Assembly (NCBI GenBank): GCA_035459965.1
Contig: DATHXC010000009.1
Span: 137,709 to 201,708, forward strand
Direction of reading: 5' to 3'
Length of the DNA: 64,000 bases
DNA from: DATHXC01 sp035459965
Lineage (GTDB): Bacteria; Pseudomonadota; Gammaproteobacteria; Burkholderiales; Methylophilaceae
Shown here: positions 1 through 7,542 of the stretch, one piece after another
Numbering within the stretch: the stretch's first letter is position 1
Layout of the letters: the number at the start of each line of letters is the position of its first letter
Notes under the pieces: model-generated
The model's database searches: none
Told to the model about the DNA's origin: nothing
The model's input: only the letters and a program-made list of their open reading frames with translations
Translations under genes and position numbers: made by a program

Positions 1-441
1 GCTCACGGCCTTGCATTCTCGGTTCCTGACGGTGTTCGCCCGCCGCCTTCGCTCAAGAATATTCTGGCGGAACTGCAAGCGGATACCGGAAACAAATCGG
101 CTGTAACAGGCAACCTCAGCAGCTGGTGCCAGCAAGGTGTTCTACTTTTAAATGCTTCACTTACCACCCGGGGTGGCATCGCCGGAGCGCATAGAAAACT
201 GTGGACACCCTTCACCTCGGCGCTGATGGAGTATCTAGGCAGCCAACCGCGGCCTGTCGTGTTTATCCTGTGGGGTGCCGATGCGCAGAAATACAAAGCC
301 GTGATTGGTCCGCAGCATGTGGTGATCGAGTCGGTGCATCCTTCGCCTCTATCGAGTTATCGTGGCTTTTTCGGCAGCAAGCCATTCAGCAAGTGCAATG
401 CGGCTTTGGCTAAAAATGGTCGCGATATTATTAAGTGGTAG
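1..441 (+). CDS. ung: Uracil-DNA glycosylase, 3' part
   Basis: The window opens inside this gene in frame 1, so the 5' part, including the catalytic aspartate region, is missing. The 146 visible codons contain the UDG family-1 signatures LLLNASLTTR and, near the C-terminus, HPSPLSSYRGFFGSKPFS, which holds the catalytic histidine and the DNA-intercalating loop. The enzyme removes uracil from DNA and starts base-excision repair. Whole proteins of this family are about 220-250 residues, so roughly 80-100 residues lie before the window. The frame is intact to the TAG stop. Confidence 0.95.
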   Translation, partial: AHGLAFSVPDGVRPPPSLKNILAELQADTGNKSAVTGNLSSWCQQGVLLLNASLTTRGGIAGAHRKLWTPFTSALMEYLGSQPRPVVFILWGADAQKYKAVIGPQHVVIESVHPSPLSSYRGFFGSKPFSKCNAALAKNGRDIIKW

Positions 442-495
442 CCGGTGGCGGGTTTAAGTATCATTTAACCAACGCCAATCAAACATAGAAATCCC

Positions 496-1800
496 ATGCC
501 TATTCCTGAAGCCGCAAGATTACAAGCGCAAGACCTCCTCGACTTTATTGATGCCAGCCCCAGCCCGTGGCATGCGGTCGAGAGTACAAAGCAGCGCCTG
601 CTGCAGCAAGGCTATGCCGAACTTCATGAAGCCGATCAGTGGCAGTTGGCCGCTGGTGGCAAATACTATGTGGTGCGGGCGGGATCTTCCATCATCGCTT
701 TTGTGCTGGGCGCCCAGCCATTAGCCGAGGCAGGCTTTCGTATCGTCGGCGCCCATACCGATTCGCCCGGCCTGCGGCTCAAGCCCAAAGCGGCACATGG
801 CTCGGATGGCCTGGTGCGGCTTGGTGTAGAGGTGTATGGCGGGCCAATACTGGCTACATTCACCGACCGTGACTTGAGCCTCGCAGGCCGCGTCAATGTA
901 CGCACAGAGGCAGGATTTGAAACGCGGCTGGTGAAGTTCGACAATCCCATGATCCGCTTGCCCAACTTGGCCATCCACATGAATCGCGATGTGAACGAGC
1001 AGGGCCTGAAGTTGAATAAACAGACCGAGCTGCCGCTCACATTCGGCCTCACTGAAAACCCATGGCGTGCGGATGAGCAGTTCCTCAATTATTTATCTGG
1101 CGCGACCCGCTCTGAGGCCAGCGATATCCTGACCTGGGAGCTCAATGTATTTGACACCCAGAAGGGGAGTTTCTGGGGTGCCGCGCAGGAATTTATTGCG
1201 GATAGCCAGCTCGATAACCTGGCCTCATGTCATGCAGCACTGACAGCTTTGCTGGCGACTGAAGAGCCTGCCGCTACATGCATTTTTGCATTTTTTGACC
1301 ATGAAGAAGTCGGTAGCGAAAGTGCAGCCGGGGCAGGGGGCAGCTTTATCTCTGATGTGATCAGCCGCATTACCGCCAATACTGCTACAGATGAAGATAC
1401 GCGGCACCGTGCGCTGGCCAACAGCTTTTTTATCAGTGCTGATATGGCACATGCCTACAACCCCAATTTCCCCAATGCTTACGAGCCATGCCATCGCGTG
1501 ATGGTGAATGCAGGCCCGGTCATCAAAACCAACGCCAATCAGCGTTACAGTACTGGTGCTGATACTGCTGCACGCTTTATCACGCTATGTGAATCTGCTG
1601 GAGTACCGTATCAGCAATACGCGCACCGTACCGATCTTGGTTGCGGCAGCACTATAGGGCCCATCGTGGCTTCACGCCTGGGTATTGCGAGTGTGGATGT
1701 GGGTTCGCCGATGTGGGCCATGCACAGCATACGTGAGAGCGCCGGGGCATTGGATCATGGCTATATGATAGCGGCGCTGAAAGCTTCGTTCAGCACCTGA
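496..1800 (+). CDS. apeB: M18 family zinc aminopeptidase
   Basis: This 434-residue protein is a full-length M18 metallo-aminopeptidase (aspartyl aminopeptidase-like), a cytosolic enzyme that releases N-terminal residues from peptides. Metal-binding and catalytic motifs are visible in order: GAHTDSPG (H87, D89), SQLDNLASCHAAL (D240), FFDHEEVGS (E270, E271), ISADMAHAYNPN (D316) and a C-terminal GCGSTIGP stretch. It starts 54 bases after ung and has no strong Shine-Dalgarno sequence, so it may be translated weakly or from a transcript shared with ung. Its 3' end faces the convergent PilZ gene, and I see no clear hairpin between them. Confidence 0.93.
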   Translation: MPIPEAARLQAQDLLDFIDASPSPWHAVESTKQRLLQQGYAELHEADQWQLAAGGKYYVVRAGSSIIAFVLGAQPLAEAGFRIVGAHTDSPGLRLKPKAAHGSDGLVRLGVEVYGGPILATFTDRDLSLAGRVNVRTEAGFETRLVKFDNPMIRLPNLAIHMNRDVNEQGLKLNKQTELPLTFGLTENPWRADEQFLNYLSGATRSEASDILTWELNVFDTQKGSFWGAAQEFIADSQLDNLASCHAALTALLATEEPAATCIFAFFDHEEVGSESAAGAGGSFISDVISRITANTATDEDTRHRALANSFFISADMAHAYNPNFPNAYEPCHRVMVNAGPVIKTNANQRYSTGADTAARFITLCESAGVPYQQYAHRTDLGCGSTIGPIVASRLGIASVDVGSPMWAMHSIRESAGALDHGYMIAALKASFST

Positions 1801-1817
1801 TATTAGGAAAACGCTGA

Positions 1818-2231
1818 TTAAAGACTGGGATTAGGGAAATTCGCCGCGAATTTATTAATCCACTCCAGAGCGGCCTGTTCGGAGCTTAATTTACGCCCCT
1901 CGTTTTCCAGGACTTCTCTCTTGTAATTCTCGATATGGCAGACCTGCTCCACCATGCGGGCATGGTAGGCATCATCGGAGTTAAGGAACTCTACCCCCAG
2001 CTCTGCGCCTTTTTTTATGTCATCCCGGCACCAGACTACCCTGGCGTCGGTCTCGAATTCCGGATTTAACAGCGGGATCTTGATGTGGATGATACTGCCG
2101 GGGTCGAGCTTCTGGTTGCCGCGAAAGGCCAGGCCACCAATGCCTAACGAATGCGTATCCAGCGACGATCGGATATCAGCATTGCTGATTTCGATAGGGA
2201 TACTCAGTGGATGTCGTATGAACTGTCTCAT
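1818..2231 (-). CDS. PilZ-domain protein
   Basis: A 137-residue protein with a PilZ domain in its first 100 residues. The RxxxR motif of cyclic-di-GMP receptors is present at the N-terminus (RQFIR). The second motif (D/N-x-S-x-x-G) is imperfect: the sequence reads DTHSLGIGG, so the acidic residue is one position early. The C-terminal 40 residues form a charged helix that could be a partner-binding tail. I chose ATG at 2231 because GAGGAGT lies nine bases upstream. The alternative TTG at 2237 is too close to it. Ligand binding is likely but not assured. PilZ proteins usually control motility, adhesion or polysaccharide export. Confidence 0.8.
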   Translation of the reverse strand: MRQFIRHPLSIPIEISNADIRSSLDTHSLGIGGLAFRGNQKLDPGSIIHIKIPLLNPEFETDARVVWCRDDIKKGAELGVEFLNSDDAYHARMVEQVCHIENYKREVLENEGRKLSSEQAALEWINKFAANFPNPSL

Positions 2232-2352
2232 GGGCAAATACTCCTCATTCAGGCTTATTGTTATCCAGGCTACATTTAAAACCAGCTACATAAACTTTGC
2301 TACTTTATAGATTAGATGCATATTCGGGCAGTTAAATCCAATCTGCATAAAA

Positions 2353-2517
2353 TCAGATTTCGATCATTTCAAAGTCTGATTTCGATACCCCGCAATCCGG
2401 GCAAGCCCAGTCTTCTGGCACATCCGCCCACAGCGTGCCGGCAGCAATGCTATCTTCCGGCCAGCCTTTGGATTCATCGTAGATAAACCCGCATACGATA
2501 CATTGATAAACCTTCAT
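2353..2517 (-). CDS. Rubredoxin
   Basis: A 54-residue rubredoxin, a cytosolic one-electron carrier with a single Fe(Cys)4 centre. The four ligands are C6 and C9 (CIVCG) and C39 and C42 (CPDCG), with the usual aromatic core (Y4, Y13, W30, W37). The frame is open for 27 codons further upstream, but AAAGGAG precedes the ATG at 2517 at good distance and gives the standard length of the family. It lies downstream of katA on the same strand, separated by a terminator. Rubredoxins often deliver electrons to oxygen- or peroxide-reducing enzymes, which suits the neighbourhood, but no partner enzyme is adjacent. Confidence 0.95.
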   Translation of the reverse strand: MKVYQCIVCGFIYDESKGWPEDSIAAGTLWADVPEDWACPDCGVSKSDFEMIEI

Positions 2518-2611
2518 TGTTGCTCCTTTAATAATTCCATGAGTAAGCCCGAGTAGTACACTCGATATGAGGCGTGATTCTAACCAACAAAGTGGCAAGT
2601 GCTAACTAAAA

Positions 2612-2635
2612 AAAGCATGCCTTGCGACATGCTTT
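2612..2635 (-). terminator. Intrinsic terminator of katA
   Basis: An 8-bp perfect inverted repeat (AAAGCATG / CATGCTTT, arms 2612-2619 and 2628-2635) lies just after the katA stop. Read on the minus strand it is followed by a run of T residues. It should end katA transcription before the rubredoxin gene. Confidence 0.8.
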
Positions 2636-2659
2636 CTTGTCTTACATAAAACTAGCTAT

Positions 2660-4180
2660 TTACAGGACTTTCTGTAAATCGGCTGGTGGGTTTGCATGCT
2701 GCAAGGCTTTTCTCACGCCTTCTGCATAAGCCTGATCAGCTTTGGCAAATTGCGCCAGCATGCGTTGCTGGATAGAGGCATTGGCTGTAGATAAGCCCCC
2801 GGCAATGTTGTTGAACAACAGCTGTTTCTGGTCATCATTCATGATGCGGAACAAGTCACCTGCCTGGGAGTGATAATCCTCCTCACTCTGGTCGTGATAG
2901 CCTATCCATGCATCCGCCAATACCGGCATCGGTGGCGGCGCAACTGCAGGCACAGGCACTGGAGCGCCATCTGCTGCCCGGTCATTTGGGAAGAAATTGG
3001 AAGCGCTCACTGTGGCTGCCGCATTGGTGTAGCTTGCCTCACCACTGCTATGGCCAACCGGGCATCCCGTCCCAGCAAATGCACCATCACGCTGGTAATG
3101 ATTAACCGGGCACTTGGCTGCATTGACTGGCACTTGGTTCACATTGGCGCCGATCCTGTAACGGTGCGCATCCTGGTAAGCAAGTAAACGGCCCTGCAAC
3201 ATTTTGTCTGGCGATGCATTGATGCCAGGCACAAAGTTACTTGGTGCAAACGCTACCTGCTCCGTCTCGGCAAAATAGTTGTTCACGTTTTTATTGAGCT
3301 CGAGCTTGCCGATTTCGATGACGGGGAAATCCTTGTATGGCCACACTTTTGTCAAATCAAACGGATTGATGTGATAAGTCCTGGCTTCAGCCTCGGTCAT
3401 GATCTGCACTTCCACGCGCCATGAGGGGAAATCGCCGCGGTCTATCGCTTCTACCAAATCCTTCTGCGCCCCGTTAGCTGGCATCTTGGCGGCTTCGTCA
3501 TTGGTCAGTGTCTTGATGCCCTGATTGGTCTTGAAGTGCCATTTGCACCAGAAACGCTCACCCTTGGCATTGTAGAAGCTCAAGGTGTGTGAGCTAAAGC
3601 CATGCACATTACGATAGGACAACGGAATGCCGCGATCTGACATCAGTATGGTCATCTGGTGCAATGACTGCGGGTGATTCGCCCAAAATTCAAATGCATT
3701 GGCCGGGTTTGGCAAATTGGTACGTGCGTCTTTTTTCTGACTATGGATAAAGTCCGGGAACTTGATCGGGTCATTCAAGAAGAACACAGGCGTGTTATTG
3801 CCCACCATGTCCCAGTTGCCTTCCTTGGTGTAGAACTTCACCGCGAAACCGCGAGGGTCACGCGCGTAATCGCTGGAATCCTGGCCCCCACCTACAGTAG
3901 AGAAGCGCAAGAACACTTCGGTTTGCTGGCCAACATTCTGTAAAAAGTTGGCGATGGTGTAATCCTTGAGGCTCTTTGTGACGGTAAATGTGCCGTAAGC
4001 CCCAGTGCCACGGGCATGTACCACGCGCTCAGGGATGCGCTCGCGGTTGAAATGGGCGAGCTTCTCGAACAAGTAATGGTTGTCATAGGTCAACGGGCCG
4101 CGTGCGCCTACGCTGATGCTGTTGTTGTCATCTGGCACAGGTGCGCCAGCAGAGGTGGTTAATTGTTTTTTGTCACTCAT
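2660..4180 (-). CDS. katA: Monofunctional haem catalase
   Basis: A 506-residue catalase that breaks hydrogen peroxide down to water and oxygen in the cytoplasm. The distal haem pocket is seen in RVVHARGTGAYG (H55) and VGNNTPVFF (N128), and the proximal tyrosine in RLLAYQDAHRYRIG (Y335). The length fits the small-subunit catalases, and the last 130 residues include a proline- and alanine-rich linker. AGGAGT precedes the ATG. The gene is divergent from oxyR with a 320-base gap, so OxyR control in response to peroxide is the natural expectation. Its own terminator follows. Identification is secure. Confidence 0.97.
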   Translation of the reverse strand: MSDKKQLTTSAGAPVPDDNNSISVGARGPLTYDNHYLFEKLAHFNRERIPERVVHARGTGAYGTFTVTKSLKDYTIANFLQNVGQQTEVFLRFSTVGGGQDSSDYARDPRGFAVKFYTKEGNWDMVGNNTPVFFLNDPIKFPDFIHSQKKDARTNLPNPANAFEFWANHPQSLHQMTILMSDRGIPLSYRNVHGFSSHTLSFYNAKGERFWCKWHFKTNQGIKTLTNDEAAKMPANGAQKDLVEAIDRGDFPSWRVEVQIMTEAEARTYHINPFDLTKVWPYKDFPVIEIGKLELNKNVNNYFAETEQVAFAPSNFVPGINASPDKMLQGRLLAYQDAHRYRIGANVNQVPVNAAKCPVNHYQRDGAFAGTGCPVGHSSGEASYTNAAATVSASNFFPNDRAADGAPVPVPAVAPPPMPVLADAWIGYHDQSEEDYHSQAGDLFRIMNDDQKQLLFNNIAGGLSTANASIQQRMLAQFAKADQAYAEGVRKALQHANPPADLQKVL

Positions 4181-4500
4181 TTTTTAACTCCTAAAAAGTT
4201 TTTATATGAAATATTTAAGTTTTGTATTGAAATACTATCGCCGCATTTGGTCAATGCGCCAGCGCATACATCGCCAGAATTTCCAGCAGTACTTCACCTA
4301 TTCCTTGTTGTTTAAATGTTTGCCTATTTAGATTCATACTGCCTCCTTTTCTGACTTGGTACATTGATTAATGGTAACTACTTAAATTGTCATGACTCAT
4401 GACATGAATCCATATTAGTGGCAATTTTTTGATATGTATAATTGATACTTCAAAATTTACTGATATACAATACTTATCAATAATTCAATCAGGGTAGCCA
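4181..4500. promoter_or_regulatory. Divergent katA/oxyR control region
   Basis: This 320-base AT-rich gap must hold the promoters of katA (leftward) and oxyR (rightward). The stretch from about 4380 to 4470 is rich in A and T and contains partly symmetrical ATAG/CTAT-like tetramers of the sort OxyR contacts, but I cannot pick out one convincing four-element OxyR site. The left part is occupied by the 28-codon ORF. Confidence 0.5.
4251..4337 (-). CDS. Possible 28-residue ORF upstream of katA
   Basis: A short open frame in the katA-oxyR gap, on the katA strand and 70 bases before the katA start. It begins MNLNRQTFKQQG and ends in a hydrophobic stretch (EVLLEILAMYALAH). A near-perfect Shine-Dalgarno (AAGGAGG, plus-strand 4342-4348) sits four bases before the ATG, which is close but usable. 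I do not recognise the peptide. It could be a real small protein, a leader peptide that affects katA expression, or chance. The ribosome-binding site is its main support. Confidence 0.4.
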   Translation of the reverse strand: MNLNRQTFKQQGIGEVLLEILAMYALAH

Positions 4501-5403
4501 ATGACATTAAGCGAATTACGTTTTATTGTGGCAGTCGCGCACGAGCGCAATTTCAGGCGTGCCGCTGAAAGGGCTTTCGTCAGCCAGCCCGCACTGAGCC
4601 TGGCTGTTAAAAAGCTGGAAGACGAGCTTGGGGTGAGAATCTTCGAGCGTAATCACAGTGATGTGAGCATGACGCCCATCGGTGAGCAGATTGTGGAGCA
4701 GGCTATTCGTGCCCTGGATGAGGCGAACCGCATCAAAGAAATAGCGCGGCAAGGCAATAACCAGTTGATCGGCGCGTTAAAGTTGGGTGTTATTTACTCA
4801 GTTGGGCCTTATTTGTTGCCACAAATCATTCCTACCCTGCGTATAAATGCGCCGGAAATGCCACTGGATGTAGAGGAAAACCTGACGGCAACGCTGGAAA
4901 CCCAATTGCGTAATGGTGTTATCGATGTGGCTATCATCGCCTTGCCATTTGATGTTTCCGGCATACAAGTACAGCCACTGTATGAAGAATCTTTTGTGGT
5001 TGCGGTGCCAATAGGCCACGCGTGGGCAGAACGTAAGGCTATCCATGCAGACGAGCTGTCGGATGAAAAAGTATTGCTGCTTAACAGCGGACACTGTTTT
5101 AGCAACCAAGTGCTCCAAGCTTGCCCCAGCCTGTCAAAAAAGGGGGAAGTGTTTCAGGGCAATTCGCTGGAGACTATACGTAATATGGTGGCTTCAAATC
5201 TGGGCATCACCGTGTTGCCAAGCAGCGCTGTAGAGACGCGATATGTAAATCCATTGATTAAAGTGATTCCATTTGCCGACCCTGTACCGGTAAGACAGAT
5301 TGCGATTGCATGGCGTAAAAGTTATGGCCGCGAGCAGGTTGTGGAAGAGTTGATAAAAGCGATAGGGCAGATAAAAGCTGAGGGGATAACTGCGCTTAAG
5401 TAA
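4501..5403 (+). CDS. oxyR: Peroxide-sensing LysR regulator OxyR
   Basis: A 300-residue LysR-family activator. Residues 1-60 form the winged helix-turn-helix (SQPALSLAVKKLEDELG). The sensing region contains NSGHCFSNQVLQAC, which puts cysteines at exactly 199 and 208, the two residues that form the redox disulfide in E. coli OxyR. This separates it from ordinary LysR proteins. Peroxide oxidation should switch it to the form that activates defence genes. The divergent neighbour katA is the obvious target. Its 3' end is closed by a strong bidirectional hairpin shared with pqqA. Confidence 0.95.
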   Translation: MTLSELRFIVAVAHERNFRRAAERAFVSQPALSLAVKKLEDELGVRIFERNHSDVSMTPIGEQIVEQAIRALDEANRIKEIARQGNNQLIGALKLGVIYSVGPYLLPQIIPTLRINAPEMPLDVEENLTATLETQLRNGVIDVAIIALPFDVSGIQVQPLYEESFVVAVPIGHAWAERKAIHADELSDEKVLLLNSGHCFSNQVLQACPSLSKKGEVFQGNSLETIRNMVASNLGITVLPSSAVETRYVNPLIKVIPFADPVPVRQIAIAWRKSYGREQVVEELIKAIGQIKAEGITALK

Positions 5404-5425
5404 GCAGGCTTTCAAAATCCAAGCA

Positions 5426-5457
5426 AAATAAAAGGAGGCATCAGCCTCCTTTTATTT
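5426..5457. terminator. Bidirectional terminator between oxyR and pqqA
   Basis: Fourteen-base perfect arms (5426-5439 and 5444-5457) around an ATCA loop. The arms end in A/T runs on both sides (core AAGGAGGC / GCCTCCTT), so the hairpin can stop transcripts from either direction. It serves the convergent genes oxyR and pqqA. Confidence 0.9.
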
Positions 5458-5500
5458 AAAAGCCGCTAAATATTAACGGCTAGTTGTAGTCTATACAATC

Positions 5501-5572
5501 TTAACGATTGCAAACGTACATAGTAACTTCAAAACCGAAACGCATTTCAGTAACTTCTGGCTTGGTCCACAT
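5501..5572 (-). CDS. pqqA: PQQ precursor peptide PqqA
   Basis: A 23-residue peptide beginning MWTKPEVTEMRFG and ending EVTMYVCNR. It matches the pyrroloquinoline quinone precursor peptide in length and pattern: M1-W2, K4-P5, R11, G13, and the E15 and Y19 that PqqE cross-links to build the cofactor, with a final N-R. The strand is minus. AAGGAG (plus-strand 5580-5585) precedes the ATG. PQQ is the cofactor of periplasmic methanol dehydrogenases. No pqqB, C, D or E lies nearby in the window, so this is a stand-alone or additional copy. C21, between Y19 and N22, is an unusual choice. Small size means it is easily missed in annotation. Confidence 0.93.
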   Translation of the reverse strand: MWTKPEVTEMRFGFEVTMYVCNR

Positions 5573-5713
5573 GATGAATCTCCTTTTGGTTGTTCGGGAA
5601 TGTTATGCAGAAATCATTTCTTCCACACAACTTATGATTCGTATACTACAGAACAATTCAAAATCAACCGTGTGCATAGTCATTAAAGACATCTAATGAT
5701 TTTCATTAGATTA

Positions 5714-6595
5714 CTAATAGGTCACAAATACCCGGTAGCCCGCAATCGGTACTTCACCAGCAGTTAATGCCAGGTTGATATGCACCTCTTCCCCAGCCGG
5801 GATGCCGCTATCAAGCTTGCTGGTGGCAGGCAGGTACTCAACAGGCTTGAATGATCGGCGCAATAAAGGCGTGTCATTAGCATCAGTCAGGGTTAGCTCC
5901 AACAGGGGATAGCTTTGTGCGTAAGGTGCATTATTAATCATAGTGCTGGTCAGGTGAATCAGGCCTTTACGCTCAGGGTCTTCATGCAAGTCGGAGTCAT
6001 CAATTACCAGCAGATCTGCATTTTTCGGCAGCTCAACTTTGCACGCTAGTAGTTTACATGCCTGGACCAGATGCGGTTTGAGTACAGGCCACTGGATAGC
6101 GATATTGGTGCGCAAGTAATAAACGGCCTGCAAGGCAATCAGTAAAATCAGAAGAAAGCTAAAAATAAATAGCAGCCAGCCTGGGACTTTGCGTTTCCTG
6201 GAATTATTGAGTTTTCCTTTAAGCGCGACATCTCTCAAGATATGCGGAATTTCTTCGCTTGCCGGTACAGCATCTGAGGGAATCAAAGGCCATGGGATTA
6301 CGTCGCTATTATCGGAGCTGGACCCGGTTGGCTCATCCGCTAACTTTGAGACTGTTGATGCATCGGATATTTCGATTTTCTGTTCTGAAATGTGTATTTC
6401 AGGTACGGATTCCGTAATAGCAGATTCTTCATTATCTGTGGGGGTGGCAATTGCGGCAGGTTCGTTTAAGCGATCCAGCGCATTGAATACTTGATTGCAT
6501 TTGCCGCAACGAACCATGCCGCGCTGCGCAGATAGATGTTCCGGCCGGACGATGAAGTTAGTGGTGCATTCGGGGCAGGAAGTAACGAAACTCAT
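5714..6595 (-). CDS. Zinc-ribbon DUF3426 membrane protein
   Basis: A 293-residue protein with an N-terminal MJ0042-type zinc ribbon (C7-x2-C10 and C30-x2-C33, in CPECTTNF and RCGKCNQVF). An acidic low-complexity linker follows, then one transmembrane helix at about 139-160, then a C-terminal DUF3426 domain. The topology suggests a cytoplasmic zinc ribbon and an extracytoplasmic domain. The function is unknown. The gene overlaps prmA by four bases (ATGA), an arrangement often seen in betaproteobacteria, so the two are co-translated. Confidence 0.85.
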   Translation of the reverse strand: MSFVTSCPECTTNFIVRPEHLSAQRGMVRCGKCNQVFNALDRLNEPAAIATPTDNEESAITESVPEIHISEQKIEISDASTVSKLADEPTGSSSDNSDVIPWPLIPSDAVPASEEIPHILRDVALKGKLNNSRKRKVPGWLLFIFSFLLILLIALQAVYYLRTNIAIQWPVLKPHLVQACKLLACKVELPKNADLLVIDDSDLHEDPERKGLIHLTSTMINNAPYAQSYPLLELTLTDANDTPLLRRSFKPVEYLPATSKLDSGIPAGEEVHINLALTAGEVPIAGYRVFVTY

Positions 6596-7506
6596 TTTTT
6601 AGTGCCTGTGAGCAATACCCAGCTATCCATGAAAACAGGAGTTTCCATATTAAACCACTCTGCATATATCCTGGAAACCTGATCTGTTTGCTCACGCAAA
6701 ATGCCGGAGAGTGCAATTTCGCCACCAGTTTTGCAAGCCGCCGCTAAAGCAGGTGCCAATACAGATAAAGCGCTGGAGAGGATATTGGCGACGACCAAGT
6801 CAGCCTGGCTATTAGCTTGTCCATTTAACAGGGCATCTGACGGTAAATCCTTAGGCAGGTAGAACTGAGCCTGAACTTCATTTTGCTCTGCGTTATAGCC
6901 ACTGGCAATAATGGCCTGGGAGTCAATATCCACGCCTATCACAGAGGCAGCGCCAAGCTTCTTGGCAGCAATGGCCAGTATGCCGGAACCACAACCGTAA
7001 TCGAGGACTGTGAGTTCAGGCTTTACATGGTCGGCGAGCCAGGCCAGACACAAATGCGTAGTAGGGTGGCTGCCGGTACCAAAAGCCAAGCCGGGATCAA
7101 GCACGATATTGAGCGCATCCGGGTTAGGCGCAGCGTGCCATGTTGGTACTATCCATAGATCATCGCGTATGCGTATCGGGTCAAATTGCGATTGTGTCGC
7201 ACGCACCCAATCCTGCTCGGCGATGTTTTCTGTGCTGAAACTGAGATTGTGCAGGCCTGTAGCTTGTGTCAGTGAGTGCATGATATCGGCAACGTCTACG
7301 TCATCGTTAAATAATGCGCTCACTACATTTTGCTGCCAGATACCGGGCGGAGGATCTCCCGGTTCACCAAAGATAGGCTGCTCATCCGGTGTCTCGGCAT
7401 TGGCGTCTTCAATGCTGGCAGACAATGCACCAAGCTCCATCAGCGTATCGCTTAATAGATCGGCAGTATTGTCTTTGGCTTCAATCTTGAGCGAGATCCA
7501 GCTCAT
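6592..7506 (-). CDS. prmA: Ribosomal protein L11 methyltransferase
   Basis: A 304-residue S-adenosylmethionine-dependent enzyme that methylates lysines and the N-terminus of ribosomal protein L11. The family signature LDPGLAFGTGSHPTT is at 136-150 and the cofactor loop VLDYGCGSG at about 167-175, followed by the acidic GVDID strand end. An N-terminal substrate-binding domain precedes these. It sits just downstream of accC in the frequently conserved accB-accC-prmA order, 36 bases after the accC stop. Confidence 0.96.
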   Translation of the reverse strand: MSWISLKIEAKDNTADLLSDTLMELGALSASIEDANAETPDEQPIFGEPGDPPPGIWQQNVVSALFNDDVDVADIMHSLTQATGLHNLSFSTENIAEQDWVRATQSQFDPIRIRDDLWIVPTWHAAPNPDALNIVLDPGLAFGTGSHPTTHLCLAWLADHVKPELTVLDYGCGSGILAIAAKKLGAASVIGVDIDSQAIIASGYNAEQNEVQAQFYLPKDLPSDALLNGQANSQADLVVANILSSALSVLAPALAAACKTGGEIALSGILREQTDQVSRIYAEWFNMETPVFMDSWVLLTGTKK

Positions 7507-7542
7507 GTTATGCCTGGTTTTCTGTCAATAACGCCCACCCCA

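Noticed and set aside
5508..5696. A 62-codon plus-strand frame across pqqA and its promoter.
   Set aside because: It is antisense to the convincing pqqA and its leader; no supported start or domain.
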